The position numbers and the translations under genes were made by a program. A model generated the notes under the pieces. That model saw only the letters and a program-made list of their open reading frames with translations. It was not told the origin of the DNA and did not search any database. From the NCBI RefSeq assembly GCF_900129885.1, contig NZ_FQXE01000003.1, positions 496,001 to 560,000 of the forward strand: 64,000 bases of DNA. The letters are read 5' to 3'. This document shows, piece after piece, positions 18,317 through 28,133 of the stretch; position 1 is the stretch's first letter; every line of letters begins with the position of its first letter. This DNA comes from Pollutimonas bauzanensis (lineage in GTDB: Bacteria; Pseudomonadota; Gammaproteobacteria; Burkholderiales; Burkholderiaceae_B).

Positions 18317-19153
18317 CTAGCTGCCTTGCGGGTTCCGGTACTGCTGGCAGGAAATCTGGACCAGCTTGTGGTCCTGCAGGCGCATGGCCGTCAGCTGTCT
18401 GCCCCATACGCAGCCCGAGTCCAGGCAAATGGCGTCGGGCCGTATCATCAGGCCCAGCGTCGACCAGTGGCCGAATACGACGGTATCGTCCCTGATGGCC
18501 CGGTTGGGCACATCGAACCATGGCATCAGCTGGCCGTTGTTGATCGGGGCGCCTTTGAATGAAAACTCCATATGCCCGTGGCTGTCGCACATGCGCATCC
18601 GTGTCAGGGCGTTGATGATGACCCGCAGCCGTTTGCCGCCTTCGAACTCATCTTTCCAGTACACGGGCTCGTTGCCGTACATTTTCTGCAGCATGGCTTT
18701 CCAGTCGGGCCCGCGCAACGCGGCTTCCACTTCCGCGGCCAGCTCCAGCGTCTTTTCGACATCCCATTTGGCCAGTACGCCGGCGTGGACCAGCAAGTGG
18801 CGCTGCTCATAATGCGCCAGGGGGCAGTGGCGCAGCCAATCGATCATTTCCTGGGCGTCGGGCGCATTCAGGATGTCGTCCAGGGTGTCGGATTTTCCGG
18901 CTTTGCGGACACCGGCGGCCACCGCCAGCAAATGAAGGTCGTGGTTGCCCAGCACCGAGATGGCCCGGTCGCCAAGCGCCATGACGGCTTTCAGCGTAGC
19001 CAGCGAGTCGGGCCCGCGATTGACGAGGTCGCCCGCGAACCAGAGTTGGGCGTCGGGGTCGGACTGGATGTCGGGGTGCGCCAGCAGTTCGCGCAAGGGC
19101 TCATAACAGCCTTGCAAGTCGCCTATCATCCAGATTCCGGGCTTGGATTTCAT
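18317..19153 (-). CDS. apaH: Symmetrical bis(5'-nucleosyl)-tetraphosphatase
   Basis: Hydrolyses Ap4A to two ADP and also removes NpnN caps from RNA. The 278 residues show the metallophosphatase blocks GDLQGC (11-16), [12 protein letters not shown] (39-50) and GNHDLHLL (69-76), with LVHAG further on; all metal ligands are intact. The start overlaps the lptG stop by 4 bp, making it the last gene of the long leftward envelope operon. Confidence 0.96.
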   Translation of the reverse strand: MKSKPGIWMIGDLQGCYEPLRELLAHPDIQSDPDAQLWFAGDLVNRGPDSLATLKAVMALGDRAISVLGNHDLHLLAVAAGVRKAGKSDTLDDILNAPDAQEMIDWLRHCPLAHYEQRHLLVHAGVLAKWDVEKTLELAAEVEAALRGPDWKAMLQKMYGNEPVYWKDEFEGGKRLRVIINALTRMRMCDSHGHMEFSFKGAPINNGQLMPWFDVPNRAIRDDTVVFGHWSTLGLMIRPDAICLDSGCVWGRQLTAMRLQDHKLVQISCQQYRNPQGS

Positions 19154-20328
19154 GCTGCCGATTTACTCCATGGCCAACGCGTTTGGTTGAAACGCCGTAC
19201 ATTGTGCTGGTTTTCCATCAGGATCAGGGCCCCCAGGGCCAGCGCCAGGGCGCCCAGGTTGGGGACCAGGGCCGTGACCCATGGCGCCCATTTGCTCAGC
19301 ATGCCCACATTCAGCGCCAGTTGGTTGAGCATGAAGAACCCGACCCCCAGCAATATCCCGATGAAAACCTTGCTGCCGACGCCGCCGCGGCGCGTCTGCA
19401 TGAAGCCGATGGGCGCCGCAATGGTGATCATGACGAGCAGGGTGAAGGGGTAGGCCATTTTGCGCCATAGCGCCACGATCTGCCGGTCGGTTTGCAGTTG
19501 ATTGCTTTTCAGGTAGTCGATGTAGTCCAGCAAGTCGAGGATGGACATGCGTTCGGGAGTCAGGACGCGCGCGATCAGCCTTTCGGGCGTGAGGCTGGTT
19601 CGAAGCACCCGGCTGGGCAGGGTCTGGATCCGGGTCAGCGGGGCGTCCGGCTTTTTTGCATTGGCCAGCGCGGAGACCGAGCTGGCATCGATCAGCGTCT
19701 GGGTGACCTGGCGCAGCACCAGGGTGCCATTGGTGAAATGGCCTTGCTCCGCCTGAGAAAAGGCGGCAAGCTGCTGCCCCTTGTGGAATTCATACAGCGT
19801 GACGCCCGCCACGTCGCCGCTGGACTTGAGCTGGGCAATATTGATGATGCGCGTGCCATCGGCGTCATCGGACTCCTTGAACCAGTAGCCGCTGTTGAGC
19901 CGGCCGCCGCCGGCCCGCCCCAGCAGCGTCAGGCTGGCCTCGCTGGATTTGATTTCCGCCGCGGGCGTGATGATTTCCGACAGCAGGAAAGCGCCCACGA
20001 CCAGCGGGATGGTCACGATCCACAGCATGGTCAACAGCTTCATGCCGCTGACGCCCGACACGCGCAGGATGACCAGCTCATTGCGCTGTGCCAGGCCGGC
20101 CAGGGCCAGGATGGCGCCGATCAGCAGCCCTATGGGCAGCAAGTCGTACAGGCGCGTGGGCATGGCCAGCGCCTGCATATAAAACAGATTGAGCAGCGTG
20201 AATTTGCTGCCCACATTGTCCAGGTCTTCGATCAGCGCGAAAAACGTGAACAGCCCGATCAGCGCCAGAAGGACTACGGCGCTGGAGCGATAGATTTCGC
20301 TGGCGAGATAACGGCGGGCGGTGCGCAT
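19150..20328 (-). CDS. lptG: LPS export ABC transporter permease LptG
   Basis: Inner-membrane subunit of the LptB2FG machine that extracts lipopolysaccharide. Of 392 residues, the N-terminal third holds three to four membrane helices ([10 protein letters not shown]..., a segment near 60-80 with [15 protein letters not shown], and 98-120). A periplasmic jellyroll domain follows, then three C-terminal helices (about 295-372). The conserved [13 protein letters not shown] coupling helix is present. LptG rather than LptF is preferred from the N-terminal [20 protein letters not shown], but the two are paralogues. No lptF is adjacent. Coupled to apaH downstream. Confidence 0.88.
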   Translation of the reverse strand: MRTARRYLASEIYRSSAVVLLALIGLFTFFALIEDLDNVGSKFTLLNLFYMQALAMPTRLYDLLPIGLLIGAILALAGLAQRNELVILRVSGVSGMKLLTMLWIVTIPLVVGAFLLSEIITPAAEIKSSEASLTLLGRAGGGRLNSGYWFKESDDADGTRIINIAQLKSSGDVAGVTLYEFHKGQQLAAFSQAEQGHFTNGTLVLRQVTQTLIDASSVSALANAKKPDAPLTRIQTLPSRVLRTSLTPERLIARVLTPERMSILDLLDYIDYLKSNQLQTDRQIVALWRKMAYPFTLLVMITIAAPIGFMQTRRGGVGSKVFIGILLGVGFFMLNQLALNVGMLSKWAPWVTALVPNLGALALALGALILMENQHNVRRFNQTRWPWSKSAA

Positions 20329-20408
20329 GAAATTGCTTGATGCCTGAAACGAGTAAGTAGCTGACGAAAGCAGAAGCTTAACATTTGCGGGCGCCCGTCA
20401 GGGCGGCT

Positions 20409-21131
20409 TTAGTCCGGGATTTCCACCAGGCGCATGCGTTTCTGTATGGTGCCGGTGCGCGAACGCAGGTAGGAGGTATTGCGATGGGCGTCGTAATAGG
20501 CCGGATTGGGCAGCATGGCGGCCAATTGCGCGGCCTGGTATGCGCTCAGGTTCGCGGCGTTCGCGCCGTAGTAGTGGCGCGCGGCTGCCTCGGCGCCGAA
20601 CACATCGCTGCCCCACTGGGCGACGTTCAGGTACAGCTCCAGGATGCGCTGCTTGCTCATCACGAACTCGATCATGTAGGCGAGCACCAATTCCTGCCCC
20701 TTGCGCCAGTAGCTGCGCGACCCCGACAAGAACAGGTTCTTGGCCAGTTGCTGGGTGATCGTCGAGCCCCCGCGGATCCGGCTTTTGCCGCCATCGGCCT
20801 GCCGCTGGTTGTATTCCCAGGCCTTGCGTATGGCGTCCCATTCGACGCCCTCGTGGCCGGTAAAGTTGGCGTCTTCCGAAGCGATGACGGCGCGCTTGAG
20901 CGAACTGCTGATGTTCTTGTAGGGCACCCATTGGTATTTCAGGGCGGCCTTGGGGTTGGCCACCCTCAGCTCATTGAGGGTGGCGTCCATGAAAGCGCTG
21001 CTGCCGGGGTTGCGCACGCTGAACCAGAGCACCATGACGAACAGGCCGAACTGATACAGCAGGAGGGCCGCGAAGCCGATCAGCAGGGCGGCGCCCGCCA
21101 CTTTTACCTTGTTTATTTTCTTGGCAGCCAT
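20409..21131 (-). CDS. mtgA: Monofunctional biosynthetic peptidoglycan transglycosylase
   Basis: GT51 glycosyltransferase that polymerises lipid II into glycan strands without a transpeptidase domain. It has 240 residues, one N-terminal membrane anchor (about 12-37), catalytic Glu86 in ASEDANF and GGSTITQQLAKNLFLS from 121. KGQELVLAYMIE and ILELYLNVAQWG (second catalytic Glu) come later. It starts 3 bp after the aroE stop. An 80-bp gap separates it from lptG. Confidence 0.96.
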   Translation of the reverse strand: MAAKKINKVKVAGAALLIGFAALLLYQFGLFVMVLWFSVRNPGSSAFMDATLNELRVANPKAALKYQWVPYKNISSSLKRAVIASEDANFTGHEGVEWDAIRKAWEYNQRQADGGKSRIRGGSTITQQLAKNLFLSGSRSYWRKGQELVLAYMIEFVMSKQRILELYLNVAQWGSDVFGAEAAARHYYGANAANLSAYQAAQLAAMLPNPAYYDAHRNTSYLRSRTGTIQKRMRLVEIPD

Positions 21132-21134
21132 GGG

Positions 21135-21989
21135 CTAAGTATAAAGAAGCTGCTGGCGCAAGGCATGCAGCACCGGCTCCATGTCGGGGCTGACGCCGTG
21201 CCAGATGGCGAAGCTGGCCGCCGCCTGGCCCACCAGCATGCCCAGCCCGTCGGCCGTCTGCCGGGCTCCCTGCCGCCGGGCCTGCTCCATGAAGGGAGTG
21301 GGCCGGGGCGCATACACCATGTCGTAGGCCAGCGCGCCGGGGCCGTAAAGGCCGGCGGGCAGATCGGGCGGCGTCTGCCCAAGGCTGCTGGACGTGGCGT
21401 TGATGACTATGTCCCATGGGCCGCCGGCTTCGGCCAGGGAGCCGGCCGACAGGCTGGCCGCCAGCCGCGGCATATGGCCGGCTACCTGCTGGCGCAGTTG
21501 CTGCGCCCGCTGCGCCGTGCGATTGACGATATGCAGCCGTGCGCAGCCGGCGTCGAGCAAGGGGAAGGCCACGCCCCGGGCGGCGCCGCCGGCGCCCACC
21601 AGCAATATATTCTTGCCGGCGGGCGCATGGCTCAGGCGCCGCAGGTCGTGCAGCAGGCCGACGCCGTCGGTATTGCAGCCATGCAGCCGGCCCTGCTCCA
21701 TCCACAGGGTATTGACGGCGCCGGCCAGCCTGGCGCGCTCGCTCAGATGCGCTTGCGCCAGCGCAAAGGCTTCTTCCTTGAATGGCACCGTCACGTTCAG
21801 GCCGTGGCCGCCTTGCGCGAAAAAATCCGCCACCGCGCCCGCAAAGCCGTCCAGCGGCGCCTTGATCTTGTCATAGCGCAGGGCCAGCCCGGTTTGCCGG
21901 CCGAACTGTTCGTGTATGAAAGGCGAGCGGCTATGCTCGACAGGATTGCCGATGACGGCGTAGCGTTTGGGCGGAGTGGCGCTGGTCAC
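21135..21989 (-). CDS. aroE: Shikimate dehydrogenase
   Basis: NADP-dependent reduction of 3-dehydroshikimate. Motifs: YAVIGNPVEHSRSPFIH (shikimate site), NVTVPFKEEAF with the catalytic Lys, NTDGVGLLHDL, VGAGGAARGVAFPL (nucleotide loop), NRTAQRA, and DGLGMLVGQAAASF near the end. The GTG at 21989 (overlapping the tonB stop by 4 bp, 284 residues) is chosen. An ATG at 22028 would give 297 residues but overlap tonB by 43 bp and add 13 non-family residues. Other shikimate-pathway gene in the window: aroQ. Confidence 0.94.
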   Translation of the reverse strand: MTSATPPKRYAVIGNPVEHSRSPFIHEQFGRQTGLALRYDKIKAPLDGFAGAVADFFAQGGHGLNVTVPFKEEAFALAQAHLSERARLAGAVNTLWMEQGRLHGCNTDGVGLLHDLRRLSHAPAGKNILLVGAGGAARGVAFPLLDAGCARLHIVNRTAQRAQQLRQQVAGHMPRLAASLSAGSLAEAGGPWDIVINATSSSLGQTPPDLPAGLYGPGALAYDMVYAPRPTPFMEQARRQGARQTADGLGMLVGQAAASFAIWHGVSPDMEPVLHALRQQLLYT

Positions 21990-22867
21990 GGCGTGGTGGT
22001 TTCCAGTTGCTGGTTCATGAAGTTCCATGTCCGCGTAATCGCGAACACATCGGTGTTTTTCGCCAGGGCCGGCGGCAGCGGCGCGAACGGCGCGGCCAGG
22101 TGGACGATGCGCATGGCGGCCAGATTCAATATGGCGTGCTCCGAGGGGCGGTCGATCTCGACGCGCTCCAATGCGCCGTCCTTGCGTATGTACACGGTCA
22201 GTTGCAAGCTGCCGTACACTTTGCCGCGCGCTTCCTCGGGGTAGTGCTCGGTGCCCACCAATTCGATCTTCTGGCGCCAGGCCTCGACATATTCGGCATA
22301 GTCCACGGCTTTGGTGCTCGGGCCCGAGAACTGTCGCCGGGGCTGGGCGTTGTAGCGCGCTATGCGTTCCTTCAGCGCGCTGATCTGCGCATTGAGCACC
22401 AGGCTTTCCTGCTCGCTGGCATCGCTGCCGGGTTCGCGCGATTCCTCGAAAAGATCGGGCTGCTTGCGTTCGGGAAGCACTTTCTGCCGCGCCATCAATT
22501 GGGTGTAAAGACGCAGTTGCTCGGCTTCCAGTTCTTCCTGGCGCTTGCGCAGGGCGGCCAGCACCACTTCATCGGGCGATTCGGCCGCCGTGCGCGGCAG
22601 GGGCGAGCTGGCCTGCCCCGATTCCGCCTGCCCGCCGCCGTTGAGCTGTTCCTGGGCGAGCATTTTCGGGTTCATGGGCGCCGCCGCGCTGCGCGCATTG
22701 ACCAGGGTGACTTCAAGCATGCTGACCTGGGCCCTGGGCGCGGCGGGGCCGGAAAAATGCAGCGCCAGGACGGCGGCGTGTATCGCCAGCGACAATACCA
22801 TCGCTATGCGCAAATAGTCGTTGCGGGGAGCGCGCACCCGTAGCAGCAGGGCGGAAAGCATGGACAT
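21986..22867 (-). CDS. TonB-family energy transducer protein
   Basis: Envelope-spanning protein of 293 residues. A single N-terminal membrane anchor (about 19-41, LRIAMVLSLAIHAAVLALHF) is followed by a periplasmic region. That region includes a charged predicted coiled coil (about 95-130, RKRQEELEAEQLRLYTQL). The C-terminal TonB-like domain carries YPEEARGKVYGSLQLTVYI and later strands. It lacks a long Pro-rich EP/KP spacer, having a glutamate/lysine/glutamine-rich helix instead, so it may be a TonB paralogue (TolA/TonB hybrid look) rather than the main siderophore TonB. No exbB/exbD adjacent. Confidence 0.82.
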   Translation of the reverse strand: MSMLSALLLRVRAPRNDYLRIAMVLSLAIHAAVLALHFSGPAAPRAQVSMLEVTLVNARSAAAPMNPKMLAQEQLNGGGQAESGQASSPLPRTAAESPDEVVLAALRKRQEELEAEQLRLYTQLMARQKVLPERKQPDLFEESREPGSDASEQESLVLNAQISALKERIARYNAQPRRQFSGPSTKAVDYAEYVEAWRQKIELVGTEHYPEEARGKVYGSLQLTVYIRKDGALERVEIDRPSEHAILNLAAMRIVHLAAPFAPLPPALAKNTDVFAITRTWNFMNQQLETTTP

Positions 22868-22892
22868 GTCGGGCCCGGAGGGAAGAAAAGGA

Positions 22893-24779
22893 TCAGGCTA
22901 TTGCAGTTTCGCGCAGTCGGCAATCCAGCTCAAGGGCTAATTCATCGAATCCCAGTATATCCAGGGTGACGATCCGGCCGCGTTCAAGTTCCGGCAGGCC
23001 CTGGATGCGGGTTACCAGTGGCGCGCAGTCCAGGCGCACGAGGTCTTCGCGCAAGACGCTGGCCTTGACGGTGCGCAAGCCCTGCTGCTGCAGCCAGCGC
23101 AGGCACCAGTAGCGTTCCATGGCGGATTGATAGTCGCTCCATACCATGTATTGCGATTCGAAGGCGCCGATGATCGCGAACAGATCGGCATCCTTGGGCT
23201 TGAATGGCGCCACCAGGCGAGCCGATACGCCGTGTTCGACCGTGGCCAGCAACTGCCATTGGTTGACCAGGTCGACATAGCGGCGCAAGGGCGAAGTGCA
23301 CCAGGCATATTGGGGCACGCCTATGGCTTCGTGCGGCAGGGCGTGGGTGGACATGCGCACCCGCCCTGTCTGCTGCGAGCGGTAGATGCCCGGCACGCCA
23401 TGCTGCGCCAGCAGCCCGCCCCAAATATTATTGGTCAGTATCATGTATTCGGCCACCAGCCTGTCCAGCGGCGCGTTGCGCCGGCGCGGCACCAGTTGCA
23501 CCGGCGTATCGGGGTCGTCGTAGGGGCCGTCCAGCACGAAGGAATACTCGACCCGGTTGTTGTTTTCGGATTTGCCGCGCACCTGGTCGCGCTGCGCCGA
23601 CAGATGCTGGGCGAAGGACCATAACGGCCGCAGCCATTCGGCGTAGGGCAGGTCGGATTGCGGATCGGCCAGGGCCTCTTCGGTAATCAGTTCGTCCAGC
23701 AGGTTGTGGCGCAGGTTTTCGCGCACTTGCACGCGCTCTATCCTGGTTTCCGATGAAATCAGTTCGCCGCTGGCCAGGTTCGCGGTGACGTACAGCGACA
23801 GCGCCGGCTTGGGTATGCCGGCATCCAGCGAAAACGCCGTGATCAGCTCGCCGGGCAGCATGGGAATCTTCAGGCCGGGAATATAGACGGTCGACATGCG
23901 CGCGCGGGCCAGCTTGTCGAATTCGCTGCCGCGCGTCACGGCCAGCCCCGGGGCGGCAATGTGTATGCCGATGCGGACGATGCCGCCGCCCAACTGGGTG
24001 ACCGACAGGGCGTCGTCCACTTCTATCGTGCTGCTGTCGTCCACGGAATAGGCAATGACGTCGGCCAAAGGCAGATCGGCGCCGAAGCCGCCCAATTGCA
24101 CCGGAGCGAACTGCGTGCCCCTGGGGAAGTTCGTCGCCATGAAGCGGTGCTGGTGCAGGGCCAGGGCATGCGGCCAGGCGCCGAGCTGGAGCAGCAGTTT
24201 TTCGGGGGTGGTGCGCAGTTGCTCGACGGCCGCTTCGAACGCTTTCCATTGCAGGGTGTTCTTGTCGGGGCGGGTAAGAAAGGTGCTGGCGACTTGCGCG
24301 ATTTCTTCCGGAAGCTCGCCCGCGACCATTTTGCCGGTCCATTCCTGCTGCTGGTCGGCCTGCTTGCGCTTCTTTTCGATGGCGGCCAGGGCAGCCGCCA
24401 GAATGTCGGGCGGAGCGGGCCGGTAGCGGCCCTTGCCGCGCCTGTGGAAATAGGCGGGCGCGCTGTTGAGCGCAAAAATCAGCCCGGCCTTCTCGACCGC
24501 GCTGGGCGCGTGCCCGAAATAATCCTGCGCGAATGCGGCGGCATCGAACTCTTCCTGGGGCGCGCATTCCCACAGGAAATCGATTTCGAGCGTCCCCGCA
24601 AGGGCGTGCGCCTGCTCGAGCATGGCGGCCGGGGCGGGCTGCTCGAAGCTGAACAGGACGCTGGCGTTCTTTATCTTGCTGCGCTTGCCGGATTCGGACT
24701 CGACCTGCATGGTGGAGTCGCTTTGCGAAAAAATCTTTTCCGCCTTGAAATTGCCGCTGTCTTCGTAAAGAACGTACAT
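22893..24779 (-). CDS. RNB-domain exoribonuclease (RNase II family)
   Basis: A 628-residue 3'-5' exoribonuclease-like protein. The RNB catalytic block AYSVDDSSTIEVDDALS (about 242-258, aspartates for Mg2+) and the C-terminal CTSPLRRYVDLVNQWQL segment are intact. No clear S1 domain follows, and the N-terminal region does not look like an E. coli RNase II cold-shock pair, so this is the shorter RNB family seen in betaproteobacteria. The start at 24779 (MYVLYEDSG) is preferred over 24797. It lies between yqiA and tonB in the leftward operon. Confidence 0.9.
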   Translation of the reverse strand: MYVLYEDSGNFKAEKIFSQSDSTMQVESESGKRSKIKNASVLFSFEQPAPAAMLEQAHALAGTLEIDFLWECAPQEEFDAAAFAQDYFGHAPSAVEKAGLIFALNSAPAYFHRRGKGRYRPAPPDILAAALAAIEKKRKQADQQQEWTGKMVAGELPEEIAQVASTFLTRPDKNTLQWKAFEAAVEQLRTTPEKLLLQLGAWPHALALHQHRFMATNFPRGTQFAPVQLGGFGADLPLADVIAYSVDDSSTIEVDDALSVTQLGGGIVRIGIHIAAPGLAVTRGSEFDKLARARMSTVYIPGLKIPMLPGELITAFSLDAGIPKPALSLYVTANLASGELISSETRIERVQVRENLRHNLLDELITEEALADPQSDLPYAEWLRPLWSFAQHLSAQRDQVRGKSENNNRVEYSFVLDGPYDDPDTPVQLVPRRRNAPLDRLVAEYMILTNNIWGGLLAQHGVPGIYRSQQTGRVRMSTHALPHEAIGVPQYAWCTSPLRRYVDLVNQWQLLATVEHGVSARLVAPFKPKDADLFAIIGAFESQYMVWSDYQSAMERYWCLRWLQQQGLRTVKASVLREDLVRLDCAPLVTRIQGLPELERGRIVTLDILGFDELALELDCRLRETAIA

Positions 24780-24840
24780 AATTTTCCGTCGGGACACGCG
24801 CCAGGCGTGTCGGTTTGTGTGAGGTATTCAGGGGCCGTCC

Positions 24841-25434
24841 CTAGCCGGCTTCGAGCGCGAACGCCAGGACTTCGGGCAGCCATTGCTCAAAGCCGGACAA
24901 GCCATGGTCGCCGCCTTCCAGGATATGGCCGCGGCTGCCGGCGAACCAGTCGGCCATTTCCCGCCAGTCGAGCACTTCGTCGCCCTTGGCCGCAAGCAGA
25001 TAATAACGCTCGGGCCGGGCCGGCCTTCCTACAGCCATTTCAGCCAGTTCATCGACATACTCGGGTAAAAAAATGAATGGATCGTTCGAATGATACAGCG
25101 TGTGTTCGCCGACCTGCGTGGCCAGGTCGCGCGCCGCGTATACCGCCGGGTTGAGCACGACCGCCCGGCACTTCCAGTGTTCGGCCAGGCAGGTGGCGTA
25201 ATAGCCGCCCAGCGAGGAGCCGACAATGGCCAGGTCGCGCTCGGGCTGCATGCCGCCGGCTTGCACGGCTTGTTCGATGAGGTGGTTGGCCAGCGCCATG
25301 GAGCGCCCCGGGCTGGCGGGCAGCTGGGGGCATACCCACTGGCTGGCCAGGCCGCGCTCTTGCATGGCCTGCGCCATGAGCGCGGCCTTGTGCGACTTGG
25401 GCGATGAACGAAAACCGTGCAGATAGAGGATCAT
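24841..25434 (-). CDS. YqiA/YcfP family alpha/beta esterase
   Basis: A 197-residue small alpha/beta hydrolase. It begins MILYLHGFRSSPKSHKA, has the nucleophile elbow GSSLGG with Ser74, an Asp in AAKGDEVLDW and the His in GGDHGLSGF, giving a complete triad. E. coli YqiA shows esterase activity on acyl-CoA-type and p-nitrophenyl esters; its physiological substrate is unknown. It lies 9 bp downstream of mpl and 61 bp before the RNB gene. Confidence 0.9.
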   Translation of the reverse strand: MILYLHGFRSSPKSHKAALMAQAMQERGLASQWVCPQLPASPGRSMALANHLIEQAVQAGGMQPERDLAIVGSSLGGYYATCLAEHWKCRAVVLNPAVYAARDLATQVGEHTLYHSNDPFIFLPEYVDELAEMAVGRPARPERYYLLAAKGDEVLDWREMADWFAGSRGHILEGGDHGLSGFEQWLPEVLAFALEAG

Positions 25435-25443
25435 GGCGCGCCT

Positions 25444-26808
25444 TCAGGGTTGTAGACGGTCCAGAAGCTTCTGGTGTATGCCCGCGAAGCTTCCATTGCT
25501 CATTACCAGGATAGAGTCTCCCGGCCTGGCCGACAAGCATATGGCATCGACCATTTTATCCATATCGTCATAGGCCGACGCGCGCCCTCCCAGGGGCGCC
25601 AGGACCACTTCCGGGTTCCACCCCAGGGCATGCTTGCCGCTGGAGGCGCCGAAGCAGAACGTCAGGTCGGCTTCCTGCAGGGCCTCGGGCAGGCGGGCCG
25701 CCATGGTGCCCAGCTTCATGGTGTTGGAGCGCGGTTCGATGACGGCAAGAATGCGCTGGCTGCCGGCCAGCTTGCGCAAGCCTTGCAAAGTGGTGGCGAT
25801 GGCGGTCGGGTGGTGCGCGAAATCGTCATAAACCTTGACCTGGCCGACGGTGCCGCGCAGTTCCATGCGCCGTTTCACGCCGCCGAAGGCGCTTAGCGCC
25901 TCTATGCCGGCCGGCGCCGGGACGCCCAGGTGGTCGGCGGCGGCCAGCGCCGCCAGGGCGTTCATCCGGTTGTGCTCGCCGGTGAGCGCCCACCGTATGG
26001 CGCCCACCGGCGCGTTGTCGCGCATCACCTCGAAATCCGACGGATGCGCGCCGGGCCGCGCCTGCCACTGGCCGTCGGCGCCGAAGGTCTGCCGCGGCGT
26101 CCAGCAGCCGCGCGCCAGCACCCGCTCCAGCGGCTCGCAGCGCGCCGGGGTGATGATGCGCCCACGGGACGGTATGGTGCGCACCAGGTGATGGAATTGG
26201 GTTTCGATGGCCGCCAGGTCGGGGAAGATGTCGGCATGGTCGAATTCCAGGTTGTTCAGGATCGCCGTGCGCGGCCGGTAATGCACGAACTTGGAGCGCT
26301 TGTCGAAGAATGCCGTGTCGTATTCATCGGCTTCGATGACGAACAGCTTGCGGCCGGCCAGGTAGCGCGCCGATACTTTCAGGTCGGCGGCGATGCCGCC
26401 GATCAGGAAGTTGGGCTGCAGGCCGGCGTGTTCGAGTATCCATGCCAGCATCGAGCTGGTGGTGGTCTTGCCATGGGTGCCCGCCACCGCCAGCACATGC
26501 TGGCCTTGCAATACCTGTTCGCCCAGCCATTGCGGGCCGGAAGTGTAGGGCAGGCCCTGGTCCAGTATGGCTTCCATGAGCGGATTGCCGCGCGTAACCA
26601 CATTGCCGATGATGAACAGGTCGGGCTTGAGGCCGATCTGCGCGGCGTCGAAGCCTTCTATCAGGCGGATCCCCTGCTCTTCGAGCTGGGTGCTCATGGG
26701 GGGATAGACGCCGGCGTCGCAGCCCGTGACGGTGTGGCCCGCCGCGCGCGCGATCAGCGCCAGGCCGCCCATGAATGTGCCGCAGATGCCAAGAATGTGT
26801 AAATGCAT
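25444..26808 (-). CDS. mpl: UDP-N-acetylmuramate:L-alanyl-gamma-D-glutamyl-meso-diaminopimelate ligase
   Basis: Murein recycling ligase that attaches the recovered tripeptide to UDP-MurNAc. The 454-residue Mur-ligase fold shows MHLHILGICGTFMGGLA at the start, ATP loop AVAGTHGKTTTSSMLAW (110-117 core), DEYDTAFFDKRSKF, the TGEHNRMNALAA loop and VYDDFAHHPTAI. DDFAHHPT and the short N-terminus separate Mpl from MurC. First gene of the leftward operon; divergent from the thioredoxin-like gene. Together with anmK at 56.8 kb it points to an active cell-wall recycling route. Confidence 0.96.
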   Translation of the reverse strand: MHLHILGICGTFMGGLALIARAAGHTVTGCDAGVYPPMSTQLEEQGIRLIEGFDAAQIGLKPDLFIIGNVVTRGNPLMEAILDQGLPYTSGPQWLGEQVLQGQHVLAVAGTHGKTTTSSMLAWILEHAGLQPNFLIGGIAADLKVSARYLAGRKLFVIEADEYDTAFFDKRSKFVHYRPRTAILNNLEFDHADIFPDLAAIETQFHHLVRTIPSRGRIITPARCEPLERVLARGCWTPRQTFGADGQWQARPGAHPSDFEVMRDNAPVGAIRWALTGEHNRMNALAALAAADHLGVPAPAGIEALSAFGGVKRRMELRGTVGQVKVYDDFAHHPTAIATTLQGLRKLAGSQRILAVIEPRSNTMKLGTMAARLPEALQEADLTFCFGASSGKHALGWNPEVVLAPLGGRASAYDDMDKMVDAICLSARPGDSILVMSNGSFAGIHQKLLDRLQP

Positions 26809-26924
26809 TTTTATCCTCCGGCGCTCATTGTAGTCAGTTGGGCCGCCGCGAGTGGGGGCGGGGGCGGGGGCCCGCGGCCGGTGCTATGATGGACTGGCTT
26901 ACGATTTTCTCTGGACTGGACGAT

Positions 26925-27434
26925 ATGAAACGGCGAGATTTTTTACGTCAGGCGGCGCTGGCGGGCGGCGCCGCGGCCTGCGCGCTGCTGCCGCTGCGGT
27001 GGGCGCAGGCCGGCGCCTTGCCCCCCGATCCTTTTTACGCCAACGGTTTCCCGGATATCGACGGCCGCGAGGTCGAGCTCACCCGGTATCTGGGCAAGCC
27101 CCTGGTGCTGAACTTCTGGGCCACCTGGTGCGCGCCTTGCGTCAAGGAAATGCCCGACCTGGACATGCTGCATAAAAAACACGGCGGCGTGAACTTCGTC
27201 GGCCTGGCGGTCGACACCCTGGTCAATGTCGAAAAATTCGGCAAGAAAGTGCAGGTCTCATACCCCCTGCTGATTGCCGGGCACGGCGCGATCCAGTCCA
27301 TGCGCGCGCTGGGCAACAAGCAGGGCGGCCTGCCCTTTACCGTGGTGTTCGACGGCCAGGGGCAAGTGGCCAGCCGGATACTCGGCCAGGTCAAGCCGGA
27401 CGAGCTCGACGCCCTCCTGAACGGCATGGCCTGA
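26925..27434 (+). CDS. TlpA-like periplasmic thioredoxin with Tat signal
   Basis: Disulfide-handling protein of 169 residues. The N-terminus MKRRDFLRQAALAGGAAACALLP is a twin-arginine export signal, with likely cleavage after AQA near 29. The thioredoxin fold has the active-site WCAPC (Cys69, Cys72) in NFWATWCAPCVKEMPDLD and a cis-Pro in GLPFTVVFD. ATG 26925 is preferred over upstream starts because it opens directly with the signal peptide. Export by the Tat route is unusual for thioredoxins and suggests folding in the cytosol first. Client proteins are unknown. Divergent from mpl. Confidence 0.88.
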   Translation: MKRRDFLRQAALAGGAAACALLPLRWAQAGALPPDPFYANGFPDIDGREVELTRYLGKPLVLNFWATWCAPCVKEMPDLDMLHKKHGGVNFVGLAVDTLVNVEKFGKKVQVSYPLLIAGHGAIQSMRALGNKQGGLPFTVVFDGQGQVASRILGQVKPDELDALLNGMA

Positions 27435-27566
27435 GCCCGGGCCTCCCGCCAGGGCCGCCTCCCGGCGCAAGCCCGGCCTCGCTGGCCTCGCTGGCCGCGC
27501 CGGCCGCGCCGCAGGGGCCGGGGTGTTTCGGACAAGTTGTAATAGCCCGTCTTTAATGGACAAATA

Positions 27567-27589
27567 CGCCTTTTTAGCGTAAAAAGGCG
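27567..27589 (+). terminator. Hairpin between the thioredoxin-like gene and aroQ
   Basis: CGCCTTTTT (27567-27575) pairs perfectly with AAAAAGGCG (27581-27589) around a 5-nt loop. No T-run follows on the plus strand, so it may be a weak terminator or a leader structure of aroQ, whose ATG is 25 bp away. Confidence 0.4.
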
Positions 27590-27613
27590 GTCTGTCTTCA
27601 TAAAATATCCCCA

Positions 27614-28048
27614 ATGGCGCAGCACATTCTTGTTTTGCATGGTCCCAACCTCAATCTGCTCGGTTCTCGCGAGCCAGAGGTCTACGGCCGGCATACTTTG
27701 GCCGACATTAATCAGCGTTTGCAGCAGTTGGCAACAGAAAATGGCGCCAGTTGTACCGCTTTCCAGACCAATCACGAGGGTGGGCTCGTTGACCGCATCC
27801 AGGCCGCCCGCGACGATCAGACCGATTTCATTCTTATCAATGCGGCGGCATATACCCACACCAGCGTGGCTGTGCGAGACGCGCTGGCCGCTGTCGGCAT
27901 CCCTTTTATCGAAGTGCATTTGTCCAATGTGTACAAGCGGGAGCCATTCCGCCACCACTCTTATCTGTCCGATACGGCGCTAGGGGTCGTGGCAGGGCTG
28001 GGGCCCTTCGGATACGAAGCGGCCCTGCGCTATGCTTTGGCTAATTAG
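27614..28048 (+). CDS. aroQ: Type II 3-dehydroquinate dehydratase
   Basis: Shikimate-pathway enzyme, 144 residues, dodecameric type II class. Motifs: [20 protein letters not shown] with catalytic Tyr24, [26 protein letters not shown] and [17 protein letters not shown] containing the catalytic His. It is followed by accB-accC, the aroQ-accB-accC order common in proteobacteria. Confidence 0.97.
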   Translation: MAQHILVLHGPNLNLLGSREPEVYGRHTLADINQRLQQLATENGASCTAFQTNHEGGLVDRIQAARDDQTDFILINAAAYTHTSVAVRDALAAVGIPFIEVHLSNVYKREPFRHHSYLSDTALGVVAGLGPFGYEAALRYALAN

Positions 28049-28133
28049 GCAGGTGCAGGGTATCCTCCTTTAACCTTTAATCATTACGTTCGCTCTGTGC
28101 GATGGCAGCAGAGTAATGTCACGGGAAGTTCGT